Below are positions 19,019 to 26,750 of a DNA stretch of 64,000 bases, one piece after another. Under the pieces are notes generated by a model. That model was not told where the DNA came from. It ran no database searches and saw only the letters and a list, made by a program, of their open reading frames with translations. Numbering within the stretch: position 1 is the stretch's first letter; each line of letters starts with the position of its first letter. This DNA comes from an uncultured Alphaproteobacteria bacterium (GTDB lineage Bacteria; Pseudomonadota; Alphaproteobacteria; Rhodobacterales; Rhodobacteraceae): the NCBI GenBank assembly GCA_929200255.1, contig CAKMYZ010000006.1, forward strand, positions 1 to 64,000, written 5' to 3'. The position numbers and the translations under genes are program-made.

Positions 19019-19252
19019 CTATCCAAACATCGCGTACAGCCCTGACAAAATCCCGACAGTCGCACCCGTTTGCAGCAACATAAGTTTGGTCAGCTCCGCT
19101 TTCAGATCAGAAATGGCGACTTTTAGATCAGATTTCGTCACCAACTCATTGTTCGCCAGAACCTCAACAATCCCCTCGGCTTGATCTGCCGAAAACCCCT
19201 TAGCTGTAAGGCGTTGGATGGCTTGGTGTGTATCGATTGCTATCGTTGTCAT
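19019..19252 (-). CDS. Small coiled-coil membrane protein (DUF1640/CCDC90-like)
   Basis: A 77-aa protein with the layout of the DUF1640 family: a short N-terminal region (HQAIQRLTAKGFSADQAEGIVEVL), a heptad-like segment (residues about 38-55, KSDLKVAISDLKAELTKL) and a single C-terminal membrane helix (LLQTGATVGILSGLYAMFG). The family is usually about 100-200 aa, so this is a short version. The ATG at 19252 is chosen over the frame opening at 19300. Such genes are common in mobile-element neighbourhoods of alphaproteobacteria; function is unknown. It is divergent from the primase gene. Confidence 0.65.
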   Translation of the reverse strand: MTTIAIDTHQAIQRLTAKGFSADQAEGIVEVLANNELVTKSDLKVAISDLKAELTKLMLLQTGATVGILSGLYAMFG

Positions 19253-19358
19253 AAGTACCTGTAATATAACACATAACATCGATCCTGTCAGCTTCCGCAC
19301 TCCCCTTCCACCGATACAATCCCTTCAGACGTTCCATACAATCTGAAGGGAGACCCCA

Positions 19359-20399
19359 ATGGGCAAACTGATCAAGTTTGACCATGTGAACACACATGGC
19401 GATTTCGAAAAACTGCTGAGCCATTTTGGCATCGACTATACCAAGAAAGGCAACCAATTGCGGGCACTGTGCCCGCTGCATGAAGACACCAATCCATCGC
19501 TATCGATTGCGCTGGAGGCCGATGGCGATACCAAACCCAACACCTTTCATTGCTTCGGCTGTCATCAAAGCGGCAGCATCATCGATTTCGCCGCGCATCT
19601 TGATGGCGGCACATTGCGTGAAGGGGCGGAACTGGTGGCGGAGATTTCCGGCTGCGGGGTTGCTCCGGCCAAGACCAAATCAGCCAAAAAGCCAGGAGGC
19701 GCAAAACAGCCCGTTAAGGGCCGTACGTCCAGCAAAGGTGCAAATTCGCACCCCACTGCAGGAAAACGTGACACGAGCCATTCTGAGGCCCCTGAGAGTG
19801 TGTCTGATGCTGATCCTGGCAACAAACCCCTGCGGTTTTCCTTGCAGCTTGATTGTGCGCATCCGTATGTCGCGGAACGGATCAATGCCTGGGCACGGGA
19901 ACAATTTGGCATCGGGGTCTGTGATCCTGATGGGCGCAGCATGATGGCGGGACGCTGTTGCGTCCCGATCCACAACGCCAAGGGTGAACTGGTTGCGTAC
20001 GCCGGTCGGCGCATCACTGACGATCCCGAAGCTGAGAAGTGGTTGTTCCCTCCAGGGTTCAAAAAGATGCAAGAACTGTTCAACCTGCACCGCGTGGTCG
20101 GTGTGGAACAGGTGGCGCTGGTCGAAGGGTTCTTTGATGCGGTGCGGTTGGCTGAGCTGGGCATCCCCGCGGTGGCCTGTATGGGCACGACTGCCTCAGA
20201 AGCGCAGGTGGCACTTTTGCAAGGCATCGGTGTTCGCCGGGTTGTCGTTGCGTTTGATGGTGACGAGGAAGGTCAGGCTGCAGTACCAGCTGCTCTTTCT
20301 CTTGTAACCCGTTGCATGTTCGCTCGGCATGGAGCTTTGCCAGTTGGTGAAGATCCGGCCAGCGCCGATGAGATGGCGGTAAGGCAGCTCATCGCGTAG
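19359..20399 (+). CDS. CHC2 zinc-finger/Toprim primase
   Basis: A 346-aa DnaG-type primase of the plasmid or element kind. The N-terminal CHC2 zinc finger uses Cys38, His41, Cys65 and Cys68 (CPLH...CFGC). A low-complexity Lys/Pro/Ser linker of about 70 residues follows. Next comes a primase core (about 165-235) and a Toprim domain with VEGFFDAVRL (acidic Glu) and AFDGDEEGQAA (DxD type). It lacks the C-terminal helicase-binding domain of chromosomal DnaG. The ATG follows GAAGGGAG. It likely primes lagging-strand or origin synthesis for the island together with the putative origin 380 bp downstream. Confidence 0.9.
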   Translation: MGKLIKFDHVNTHGDFEKLLSHFGIDYTKKGNQLRALCPLHEDTNPSLSIALEADGDTKPNTFHCFGCHQSGSIIDFAAHLDGGTLREGAELVAEISGCGVAPAKTKSAKKPGGAKQPVKGRTSSKGANSHPTAGKRDTSHSEAPESVSDADPGNKPLRFSLQLDCAHPYVAERINAWAREQFGIGVCDPDGRSMMAGRCCVPIHNAKGELVAYAGRRITDDPEAEKWLFPPGFKKMQELFNLHRVVGVEQVALVEGFFDAVRLAELGIPAVACMGTTASEAQVALLQGIGVRRVVVAFDGDEEGQAAVPAALSLVTRCMFARHGALPVGEDPASADEMAVRQLIA

Positions 20400-20430
20400 C
20401 GGTACGAACCGTTCCCGCTTACCGTCGGCG

Positions 20431-20485
20431 ACCCTGCCAATCCCCCCTGCCCCGTTGTGGCTGGGGGGATTTTGTATGGCAGGGT
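20431..20485. repeat. Nested inverted repeat after the primase gene
   Basis: The outer arms ACCCTGCCA (20431-20439) and TGGCAGGGT (20477-20485) enclose inner arms AATCCCCCC (20439-20447) and GGGGGGATT (20463-20471), sharing one base. The inner hairpin is followed by TTTG on the plus strand, so it could end primase transcription. It is also the first of a run of structured elements leading to the putative origin. Confidence 0.65.
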
Positions 20486-20496
20486 CGGTGCGCGTT

Positions 20497-20596
20497 GCGC
20501 CCGACTTGATTGGATTGGCCGCAGTGGCTGTCTTTAAGACAGGCCAAGCGCCGTTGTTTCCGGCGTGGCTGGAAAAAATGCAATCAAGTCGGGCGC
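20497..20596. repeat. 100-nt branched inverted repeat with a 16-bp closing stem
   Basis: The arms at 20497-20512 (GCGCCCGACTTGATTG) and 20581-20596 are perfect reverse complements. Between them lie two further hairpins: TTGGCC...GGCCAA with an inner CTGTCTT/AAGACAG stem, and CGCCG...CGGCG. The single strand could fold as a three-way junction. Candidates are a single-strand replication origin, a regulatory RNA or a recombination site. An open frame (20455-20757, plus) crossing it is probably not a gene. Confidence 0.6.
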
Positions 20597-20779
20597 ATGC
20601 CCGGACGGTAAGCGGAACGGTATTCGTTGTTCTGCAACGTGCTTTTGGTGGTTTGCTTGACATTGTGCTGTTGCACGGGCCGCGCCATGAAAACGGTGGT
20701 CTGTCAAGACAACTTCTTATTTGGAAAACAACCATGTCTCTGACGGTTGAGCTTTAGGCAGTTCAAAATTGAATGATTT

Positions 20780-20905
20780 TTATACACAGGGAAAGACTGA
20801 AATCTTCTCTGATATCTAAGATGTAAACTTATATGTATAAACGACAAATTTGTCGCCGGGTGACGACAGTGATGTCGCCAGCTCCCGACAAATTTGTCGG
20901 GAGCT
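20780..20905. other. oriV: Putative replication origin: DnaA box, AT-rich stretch, three phased dyads
   Basis: TTATACACA at 20780-20788 fits the DnaA-box consensus TTATNCACA. An AT-rich stretch runs to about 20840. Three dyads of the form CGACA-N4-TGTCG follow at 20842-20855, 20864-20877 and 20886-20899, starting exactly 22 bp apart, two helical turns. The third is the core of a 26-bp palindrome (20880-20905). A winged-helix replication-type gene ends 6 bp to the right and a primase gene lies to the left. Together this looks like an iteron-type origin; the dyads could alternatively be an operator array. Confidence 0.6.
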
Positions 20906-20910
20906 TTCAG

Positions 20911-21282
20911 TTATCCCCGGCGCATCTTTGTGGTCAGTTCAGCACGCATCGCTTCCAAGTCAGACATGTGCTGATCATCAAGGTGACGATACTTCCCGAC
21001 GACGCGCATCACGCGAACGTCTTTCTTCTTGTCGATCTCGACGGTGATGTAATCCTTGTCCTTCAGAGACTTGATGATGCGTTGCGCTTTCCGGTCGTTG
21101 TTGAAGCCAAACATCTCCATAAAGTGTTCATTCGATGCGATGCATCCAAAGGCATTGTCGAGGGCAAAGATTTCGCCCCACATCAATTTCTCATCACCTG
21201 AGAGGTCACGGTTGCACCAGATATCCTTCGGGATGAAGGCACCTTTGAAGTCGCGGAATTGATGAGATGAGGTTTCGGACAT
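20911..21282 (-). CDS. Winged-helix replication-initiator-like DNA-binding protein
   Basis: A 123-aa protein whose core (residues about 12-80: FIPKDIWCNRDLSGDEKLMW through SLKDKDYITVEID) has the shape of the winged-helix domain of phage and plasmid replication proteins and HTH_36-type proteins. The recognition helix is probably around NDRKAQRIIKSL. The rest is a charged helical tail. It is encoded 9 bp after the coiled-coil HTH gene at 21292, so the two form an operon. Its stop is 6 bp from the dyad array, which it may bind. Initiator or partition-type function is inferred from fold pattern and position. Confidence 0.65.
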   Translation of the reverse strand: MSETSSHQFRDFKGAFIPKDIWCNRDLSGDEKLMWGEIFALDNAFGCIASNEHFMEMFGFNNDRKAQRIIKSLKDKDYITVEIDKKKDVRVMRVVGKYRHLDDQHMSDLEAMRAELTTKMRRG

Positions 21283-21291
21283 GTGCTGTGA

Positions 21292-22116
21292 TTATACCCT
21301 ACTTGCGTTCGGATCGACGGCTTCAAAGTGCACGGGTTCCGGGGATGCTTCGGGCGCAGTTTGCCGGGCGCTTGGTTTTTCCAAACGACCGCCCACGGCG
21401 ATGGTCTCAAGTGTCCCAAGCATCTGTTCCGCAATCTTCACCACGTCACCTCGCTGTCCGCGCGCTGAGATGATTTCTTCGCGCAAGAACTTTGCGTTCT
21501 CCTTAGCCTCGTCCAACTGCTCCCGCAGTCCGGTGTTTTCGGCGCGCAACTTCGCAAGCTCTTCACCAGCATCAGGCTGCAGTGAAGTTGTATGCACCTG
21601 CACAGCACCGGGTGCAGGTGCATGATCCGCTGCACTCTTCGGCAGGTCGCTGCTTGCGGGTTCATCTACTGCTGCATGCTGCTGTACGACGCTGCCATTT
21701 TTGGCACCCGCAGGTGCATCCGGCGGCACCGTCATTGAGCTGGGATTTGAAGCGCCGGTTTGTTCAGCAATCATGTCCGGCAAAAGTTTACGTTCCAGCT
21801 TTGAAAGGGAACTCTCTGTTGTGAAGTACCTGCCAAGAAGTCCGAGCTTCTTGCAGTCGAGATCACCAGCCCGGCACCACCGCTGAATTGTATCTTTGGA
21901 TTTGACCAGGCCTTTGCCACGAAGGTGTTCGCGCACCTGATCGACTGAAATTGTGTAGTCCGCATCGGGCGCAACTTCGTGCTGCTGCACATCGGCAGTT
22001 GCGGCTGCATCTTGCTGCAAAGTGTTATTTTCCGGGGTGGTTTCCGCTGCATGCGGCTGCGATGCAGGCTGGTGCAGTGGATTTGGGCGGCGTTGGCTTA
22101 GGTAGTCAGGTGTCAT
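21292..22116 (-). CDS. HTH and coiled-coil DNA-binding protein, replication or partition type
   Basis: A 274-aa protein. After an Ala/Gln/Pro-rich leader, residues about 55-100 form a MerR/excisionase-like helix-turn-helix (VDQVREHLRGKGLVKSKDTI...RAGDL). A low-complexity Pro/Ala/His linker follows, then a coiled coil at about 188-225 (EELAKLRAENTGLREQLDEAKE). The ATG at 22116 is chosen; a TTG lies two codons upstream. A perfect 12-bp inverted repeat (21592-21603 and 21612-21623) lies inside the coding sequence. It is the first gene of an operon with the winged-helix protein. The mix of HTH and long coiled coil is typical of partition or accessory replication proteins. Confidence 0.62.
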   Translation of the reverse strand: MTPDYLSQRRPNPLHQPASQPHAAETTPENNTLQQDAAATADVQQHEVAPDADYTISVDQVREHLRGKGLVKSKDTIQRWCRAGDLDCKKLGLLGRYFTTESSLSKLERKLLPDMIAEQTGASNPSSMTVPPDAPAGAKNGSVVQQHAAVDEPASSDLPKSAADHAPAPGAVQVHTTSLQPDAGEELAKLRAENTGLREQLDEAKENAKFLREEIISARGQRGDVVKIAEQMLGTLETIAVGGRLEKPSARQTAPEASPEPVHFEAVDPNASRV

Positions 22117-22290
22117 ATGCAATCAGTGTAACATGCAAAGAGGCAATTGATTTGCCTCACTCTGGTGCTTCAATCCTGGCAAATTGAGCCATCAACTACT
22201 GAACCAACAACTTGGGTTGTGCCAGCATGATAGGGAAGCAGTAAGCAGGCTAGACGACACCGGCGAAGACCCACCTAGCAAATGCAAATT

Positions 22291-22308
22291 GTTGTACAAA
22301 CGTTGTAC
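22291..22308. promoter_or_regulatory. Candidate integrase arm-type sites, right end
   Basis: Two direct copies of GTTGTAC at 22291-22297 and 22302-22308, 11 bp apart, lie about 50 bp inside the right border. The same heptamer occurs as an inverted pair next to attL. Occurrence at both ends and nowhere else noticed supports integrase arm-site use, which is inferred. Confidence 0.45.
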
Positions 22309-22358
22309 GAAAGAAAACCGGGTAGCTATCCACTTGATACTAAAGTAAAACTGGATCG

Positions 22359-22372
22359 CGTTACCCGCTCCA
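22359..22372. repeat. attR: right copy of the 14-bp integration repeat
   Basis: CGTTACCCGCTCCA is identical to 6365-6378. It lies 2 bp from the stop codon of the prepilin-peptidase-like gene, marking the return to core chromosome: before insertion the tRNA 3' end abutted that gene. Confidence 0.85.
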
Positions 22373-22374
22373 GC

Positions 22375-22833
22375 TTACAGCCAAAACAGCGACACCAGCC
22401 CGGCAATGCCGATCGGGATGCTCATGGGCAGGACGGCATTGGCCATCACGTGCCATTTGCTCTGCTCTGCCCCGGCAAACTTGCGCAGTTGCACGATGAT
22501 GATCGCGCTGGCAAACAGGGCCGAAATGAAGACAAGCAGCGTATAGAAGGCCTCACCCACCGGAACGAAAAGTGCGACGCCAGTCATCAGTTTGACAGCC
22601 CCTGCCCCAATCCCCGCAACAGCAAAAAGCAGCAAACCAGCCGCAAAAACAGCGAGGCCAAGATAAATTTGCGGCATGAGCGCCCAGATATCGCCCGTCG
22701 TCAGCAACATCACCGCGAACACCACGAATGGCAGCAACGTCAGCCAGTTGGGAATACGTCCTTTGCGCACCTCAATCACCATCGCTGCAAGCAGGATCGC
22801 GGCCATCGCAAAAGGCACAAGTTGAGCTATCAT
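22375..22833 (-). CDS. Prepilin-peptidase-like (A24) membrane protein with altered active site
   Basis: A 152-aa polytopic membrane protein of the CpaA/A24 type, with about five hydrophobic helices. The RKGRIPNWLT motif that follows the first catalytic Asp in this family is present, but the usual D-x-R is IEVR (Glu). The second GxGDxK motif reads GAGAVK, with Ala in place of the catalytic Asp. As written it should not be an active aspartic peptidase of the TadV/CpaA kind; it may have a structural or other role. Pgi lies 48 bp upstream on the same strand. Its stop is 2 bp from attR, so the island inserted just beyond its 3' end without damaging it. Confidence 0.75.
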   Translation of the reverse strand: MIAQLVPFAMAAILLAAMVIEVRKGRIPNWLTLLPFVVFAVMLLTTGDIWALMPQIYLGLAVFAAGLLLFAVAGIGAGAVKLMTGVALFVPVGEAFYTLLVFISALFASAIIIVQLRKFAGAEQSKWHVMANAVLPMSIPIGIAGLVSLFWL

Positions 22834-22881
22834 CGTGTTATCCTTGCTATTGTTTGATCTGCTTATGGCAAATCGCGTGGC

Positions 22882-24483
22882 TCAGGACACCCCATGGCTT
22901 TGCAGAAATCCGACAAGTGCGGCGGTTGCGTCATCCTTGCCTGTTGCATCCTGTTTGCCCTCTACAATCGGCTGTAGGGCCGTGGCCAGTTCCTTGCCCA
23001 GTTCCACGCCCCATTGATCGTAGGAATTGATGCCAAGGATCACCCCCTCGACAAACACCCTGTGTTCATAAAGTGCGATGATCTGGCCAAGAACCTCAGG
23101 CGTTAGCTGTGGATAAGCCAACGTCGTCGAGGGGCGGTTGCCACTGAAAACGCGGTGGCGGGCCTGCCGTTCGAGCTCAGCCCCGTCAAACTTGCCGGCT
23201 ATTTTTGGACGCGCTTCGTCCAGAGTGCGGCCGCGCATCAGGGCCTCGGATTGCGCCAAACAGTTTGCCACAAGTAGTTGATGCTGATGGTGCAAGTCGT
23301 CTTCATGCCCACGGGCCGCAACCAGAAACTCGCAAGGAATCACCCGGGTGCCCTGATGGATCAGCTGATAGAACGCATGCTGCCCGTTGGTGCCCGGCTC
23401 GCCCCAGACAACGGGGCCGCTGTTCACCGGGAGATCGGCACCGTCCATGCTGACACCTTTGCCGTTACTCTCCATCTCAAGTTGTTGAAGATAGGCCGGC
23501 AAGCGATTGAGAAGGTTATCATAAGGCAGAACTGCGCGCGTCGCAAAGCCGCAAATCTGATTGTGCCAGATGCCCACCAGCGCCAGCATGGCTGGCAGGT
23601 TATCCTGCCAATCTGCGGCTTGAAAATGCCGGTCCATCATCTGCCCGCCGCGCAGGAAAGCCCGAAAGGCATCCGGTCCAATCGCTATCATCAAAGACAG
23701 GCCAATCGGCCCCCACATCGAATAGCGCCCACCGACCCAATCCTCAAAACCAAAGACACGGGACGGGTCGATGCCAAAATCAGCCGTCTTATCGGCTGCG
23801 GTAGACAATGCAGCGAACTGCGCCCCGGTGTCGCTGACCGTTTGGCCCATCCACGCCTGCGCGGTGCGTGCATTTGTCATCGTCTCAATCGTGGTGAAGG
23901 TCTTGGAGGCCACAATCACCAACGTCGTCGCCGGATCGCAGCGGCGCAGCACGCCTGCAATATCGGCAGGATCCACATTAGAGATAAAATGGCAGCGCGG
24001 CCCATCGTGATAGGGTGCCATCGCCTGCACCGCCATTTCCGGACCCAGATCAGAGCCGCCAATGCCGACATTCACAACATCGGTGATCTTGCCATCCTGC
24101 CCTGTGAACCGCCCTTTGCGCACGTCATTGGCAAAGCGTTCCATCCGGGCCAGCGTGTCCATCACCGCTGGCATCACATCCTGACCGTCCACCATGACGG
24201 GCCCACCGTCCAGATTGCGCAGCGCTGTGTGCAGCACCGCGCGCCCCTCGGTTTCATTGATCGGGGCGCCGCTGAACATCGCATCGCGTTTGGCCGCGAC
24301 GCCACTTTGCACGAGCAGATCAATCAACAGCGCACGCCCCTCGGCGTCGATATTGGTTTTGGCATAGTCAAAGCGCATGTCACCGGTTTGTGCGACGAAA
24401 TCCGCAGCGCGGGCCGCATCGACCAAGGTTTCAAAGCGCCGATCTGCAAACTTTGCATGATGCGCGCGTAGTTTTTCCCACAT
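22882..24483 (-). CDS. pgi: Glucose-6-phosphate isomerase
   Basis: Interconverts glucose-6-phosphate and fructose-6-phosphate. The 533-aa product has family motifs in order: [10 protein letters not shown] (sugar-phosphate loop, residues about 138-147), [33 protein letters not shown] with the catalytic Glu, and the C-terminal [15 protein letters not shown] signature. Length is normal. It is the last gene of zwf-pgl-pgi; the gap to pgl is only 3 bp, implying co-transcription. In this pathway context it feeds fructose-6-phosphate back into the Entner-Doudoroff route used by Roseobacter-type bacteria. Confidence 0.97.
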   Translation of the reverse strand: MWEKLRAHHAKFADRRFETLVDAARAADFVAQTGDMRFDYAKTNIDAEGRALLIDLLVQSGVAAKRDAMFSGAPINETEGRAVLHTALRNLDGGPVMVDGQDVMPAVMDTLARMERFANDVRKGRFTGQDGKITDVVNVGIGGSDLGPEMAVQAMAPYHDGPRCHFISNVDPADIAGVLRRCDPATTLVIVASKTFTTIETMTNARTAQAWMGQTVSDTGAQFAALSTAADKTADFGIDPSRVFGFEDWVGGRYSMWGPIGLSLMIAIGPDAFRAFLRGGQMMDRHFQAADWQDNLPAMLALVGIWHNQICGFATRAVLPYDNLLNRLPAYLQQLEMESNGKGVSMDGADLPVNSGPVVWGEPGTNGQHAFYQLIHQGTRVIPCEFLVAARGHEDDLHHQHQLLVANCLAQSEALMRGRTLDEARPKIAGKFDGAELERQARHRVFSGNRPSTTLAYPQLTPEVLGQIIALYEHRVFVEGVILGINSYDQWGVELGKELATALQPIVEGKQDATGKDDATAALVGFLQSHGVS

Positions 24484-24486
24484 GGT

Positions 24487-25158
24487 TCAGCTTTCCGCCC
24501 AATGAACAACAGTATCTTTAAGAATGGCCGCGACTGGGGCCTCATCCGGGGTCAACGTGCGAGCACGCTCCAGTGCTTCACGTTTTGCCGCGCCAACAAT
24601 GACCAGGTGACGACTCATCGCCGCACGCAGAACATTGGCAGATAAGGTGATACGTGGCTCTGGCGCGCCGGGGGCACGCATCGCGACCAGCCGGTCATCA
24701 CCGTGCAGGGCCCGTTCCAACTGATCGGCACCGGGAAAGATCGACGCGGTGTGCATATCCGCCCCCATCCCCAAAAGCATGACAGAGATTGGCAGTTCAG
24801 GTGTGAGTGCCTCGGCCAGTTCCGGCAGCTTTTCTTCCGGCGTCCCAGCTTCTGCATAAAGCGGCACATATTTTGCGGCAGCGGCGTGGTTCACCAACAA
24901 CCGCTCGCGCAGCAGTTTGGTGTTCGAGCGATCCGACGTTTCGGGCACCCAGCGTTCATCGGTCAGCATCACGTGCACGCGCGACCAATCCAGATCGACA
25001 GCGCAAAGATTGTCAAAAATTGGCCCGGGTGTTGTACCACCGGGCACCGCGAAGGATGCATATTCATGCATCAGCAGGCAGGTTTTGAGTTCGCTGGCCA
25101 ACGTGTCGGCCAGCTTCATCATCATCATTTCCGCATCGGGATACTCGACAAGTTTCAT
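24487..25158 (-). CDS. pgl: 6-phosphogluconolactonase
   Basis: Hydrolyses 6-phosphogluconolactone to 6-phosphogluconate, the step after Zwf. The 223-aa protein has the SIS-like/NagB-type fold motifs of the family: VPGGTTPGPIFD (residues about 39-50), VMLTDERWVP (about 64-73) and LLGMGADMHTASIFPG (about 127-143). The usual bacterial sequence is GMGxDGHTASLFP; here Met replaces Gly before His. It lies between zwf (53 bp upstream) and pgi (3 bp downstream) in one operon. Confidence 0.95.
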   Translation of the reverse strand: MKLVEYPDAEMMMMKLADTLASELKTCLLMHEYASFAVPGGTTPGPIFDNLCAVDLDWSRVHVMLTDERWVPETSDRSNTKLLRERLLVNHAAAAKYVPLYAEAGTPEEKLPELAEALTPELPISVMLLGMGADMHTASIFPGADQLERALHGDDRLVAMRAPGAPEPRITLSANVLRAAMSRHLVIVGAAKREALERARTLTPDEAPVAAILKDTVVHWAES

Positions 25159-25211
25159 CGTTTCGGTCCCTTTGTTTGCACGGCAGGTATGTACCGGTTC
25201 TATATCGCGCC

Positions 25212-26666
25212 TCAGCTCTTGATATCACGCCATTTGCGACCGTCACGGTGCATCAGCATCAACGCATCTTCCGGCCCCGAAGAGCCCGCATCGTAGATTT
25301 TGGGCACATCATTTCGCGCCTCCCATCCTTCGATCAGCGGATCGGTCCAGCGCCATGCGGCCTCGACCTCGTCACCGCGCATGAACAATGTCTGGTTGCC
25401 CCGGATCACATCCATGATGAGCCGCTCATAGGCATCCGCTGCGTCCTCAATCGTGTCACCCAACGCTTCAGCAAATGACATATCAAGCGGCACATCGATC
25501 AGACGCATCCCCCCCGGGCCCGGCTCCTTGATTGTGACCTGCAAGTCTATGCCTTCATTGGGTTGCAGGCGGATTGACAGGATATTGCGGTGGCGCGCCT
25601 CATCCCCTTCAAAGATCGTGTGGCCAAGATCCTTGAACACGACCGTGATCTCAGACGACCGCGCCTTCATCCGCTTGCCGGTGCGCATATAGAACGGCAC
25701 GCCAGCCCAGCGCCAATTGGCGATATGGCAGCGCATCGCAATAAAGCTTTCGGTAAAGCTTCTTTTGTTTTCAACATCTTCACGGTAACTTGGTCCATCT
25801 TGACCCGCGTCATACTGGCCGCGCACGATATGGTGGTAGTCAATCGGTTGCAGCGCGCGAATGACCTTCAACTTTTCGTCGCGCACAGCATCGGCCTCAA
25901 ACTGGCCGGGCGGTTCCATTGCAATCAGGCACAGAAGTTGCATCAGGTGGTTTTGCACCATGTCACGCATCGCACCGGATTTGTCATAATAGGCGCCGCG
26001 CCCACCGACCCCAACGGTTTCCGCAACCGTGATCTGGATATGATCGACGTAGTGATTGTTCCAAAGCGGCTCGAACAGCATATTGCCAAAGCGTACGGCC
26101 ATCAGGTTCTGGACGGTTTCCTTGCCCAGATAATGATCGATCCGGTAAATCTGACGCTCGTGGAAATGTGCAGCGAGCGTTTCATTGAGAGAGCGTGCTG
26201 TTTCGAGATCACGCCCGAAGGGCTTTTCGACAACGATCCTACTCTTTTCGTTAGCGATCTTATTGGTATGTAGCCGCTCGGCTAGATCGCCGAAAAGTGA
26301 AGGTGCCACTGAAAAGTAGAACGCCTGTACGACGTCATTGCGAACCAACTCGGCCAGATCAGGCCAGCCGCCTTCGCCCCTTGCATCGATGGCGACGTAT
26401 TCAAGTCGTTGAAGGAAGCCCTTTAATCCTGTGGCATTGCTTGATTCCTTACCGCCAAATTCCGCAATGGCTTCGGAAATCATCTTGCGATAACCCGCGT
26501 TGTCCAACTCTGACCGCGCAGCACCGATGATCCTTGATCCCTCAGGCATCTGCCCGGACAGGAAGCGGCGGAACAGGCCCGGCAGGATTTTGCGGCGGGC
26601 CAGATCGCCTGTGCCGCCAAAAATAACAAGATCGAATTCCTCGACCGGGATGACGCGAGAGACCAT
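25212..26666 (-). CDS. zwf: Glucose-6-phosphate 1-dehydrogenase
   Basis: NADP-dependent oxidation of glucose-6-phosphate, the entry to the Entner-Doudoroff and oxidative pentose-phosphate routes. The product (about 484 aa) has the N-terminal dinucleotide loop VIFGGTGDLARRK, the EKPFGRDLETA segment and the active-site RIDHYLGKETVQN motif. The ATG at 26666 follows GGGGAG by a normal distance, so it is preferred to a GTG two codons upstream. A perfect 16-bp palindrome lies about 23 bp upstream of the start, a likely repressor site for the zwf-pgl-pgi operon. Confidence 0.97.
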   Translation of the reverse strand: MVSRVIPVEEFDLVIFGGTGDLARRKILPGLFRRFLSGQMPEGSRIIGAARSELDNAGYRKMISEAIAEFGGKESSNATGLKGFLQRLEYVAIDARGEGGWPDLAELVRNDVVQAFYFSVAPSLFGDLAERLHTNKIANEKSRIVVEKPFGRDLETARSLNETLAAHFHERQIYRIDHYLGKETVQNLMAVRFGNMLFEPLWNNHYVDHIQITVAETVGVGGRGAYYDKSGAMRDMVQNHLMQLLCLIAMEPPGQFEADAVRDEKLKVIRALQPIDYHHIVRGQYDAGQDGPSYREDVENKRSFTESFIAMRCHIANWRWAGVPFYMRTGKRMKARSSEITVVFKDLGHTIFEGDEARHRNILSIRLQPNEGIDLQVTIKEPGPGGMRLIDVPLDMSFAEALGDTIEDAADAYERLIMDVIRGNQTLFMRGDEVEAAWRWTDPLIEGWEARNDVPKIYDAGSSGPEDALMLMHRDGRKWRDIKS

Positions 26667-26688
26667 AAGCACACTCCCCTATGGATAA

Positions 26689-26704
26689 GCGTTAGCGCTA
26701 ACGC
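26689..26704. promoter_or_regulatory. 16-bp palindromic operator upstream of zwf
   Basis: GCGTTAGCGCTAACGC is a perfect palindrome 23 bp upstream of the zwf ATG. The TTAGCGCTAA core with central CG is the typical form of a LacI/GalR-family operator. Its position overlaps or follows a promoter, so sugar-controlled repression of zwf-pgl-pgi is likely. The regulator gene is not in this window. Confidence 0.65.
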
Positions 26705-26750
26705 ATGCTTCCTACCCTGAGGTCACGATCAAGTCTAGCACCCCAAACGC

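Larger units (their letters stand above)
6365..22372. mobile_element. Genomic island integrated in tRNA-Gly (plasmid-like, defence and competition cargo)
   Basis: Bounded by a 14-bp direct repeat, CGTTACCCGCTCCA, at 6365-6378 (the tRNA 3' end) and at 22359-22372. A P4-type integrase lies just inside the left border pointing away from the tRNA. Inside are a second tyrosine recombinase, a coupling ATPase, a replication-relaxation-like protein, a primase, a putative origin and DNA-binding replication or partition proteins, with a nuclease-AIPR protein, an ART-like module and an RHS toxin-immunity pair as cargo. Several cargo genes (7942-13114) are visibly richer in A and T than the flanking core genes. 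Core genes resume at 22375. No type IV secretion apparatus is present, so transfer, if any, would need help in trans. Confidence 0.9.

Noticed and set aside
20455-20757. Plus-strand frame of 100 aa after the primase gene
   Set aside because: It crosses the branched inverted repeat, has no clear ribosome site and no family similarity.
6365-22372. CRISPR array or cas genes in the island
   Set aside because: Direct repeats with regular spacers and Cas motifs were looked for and not seen.
23278-24471. Plus-strand frame of 397 aa
   Set aside because: Antisense shadow of pgi with low-complexity His/Arg content.
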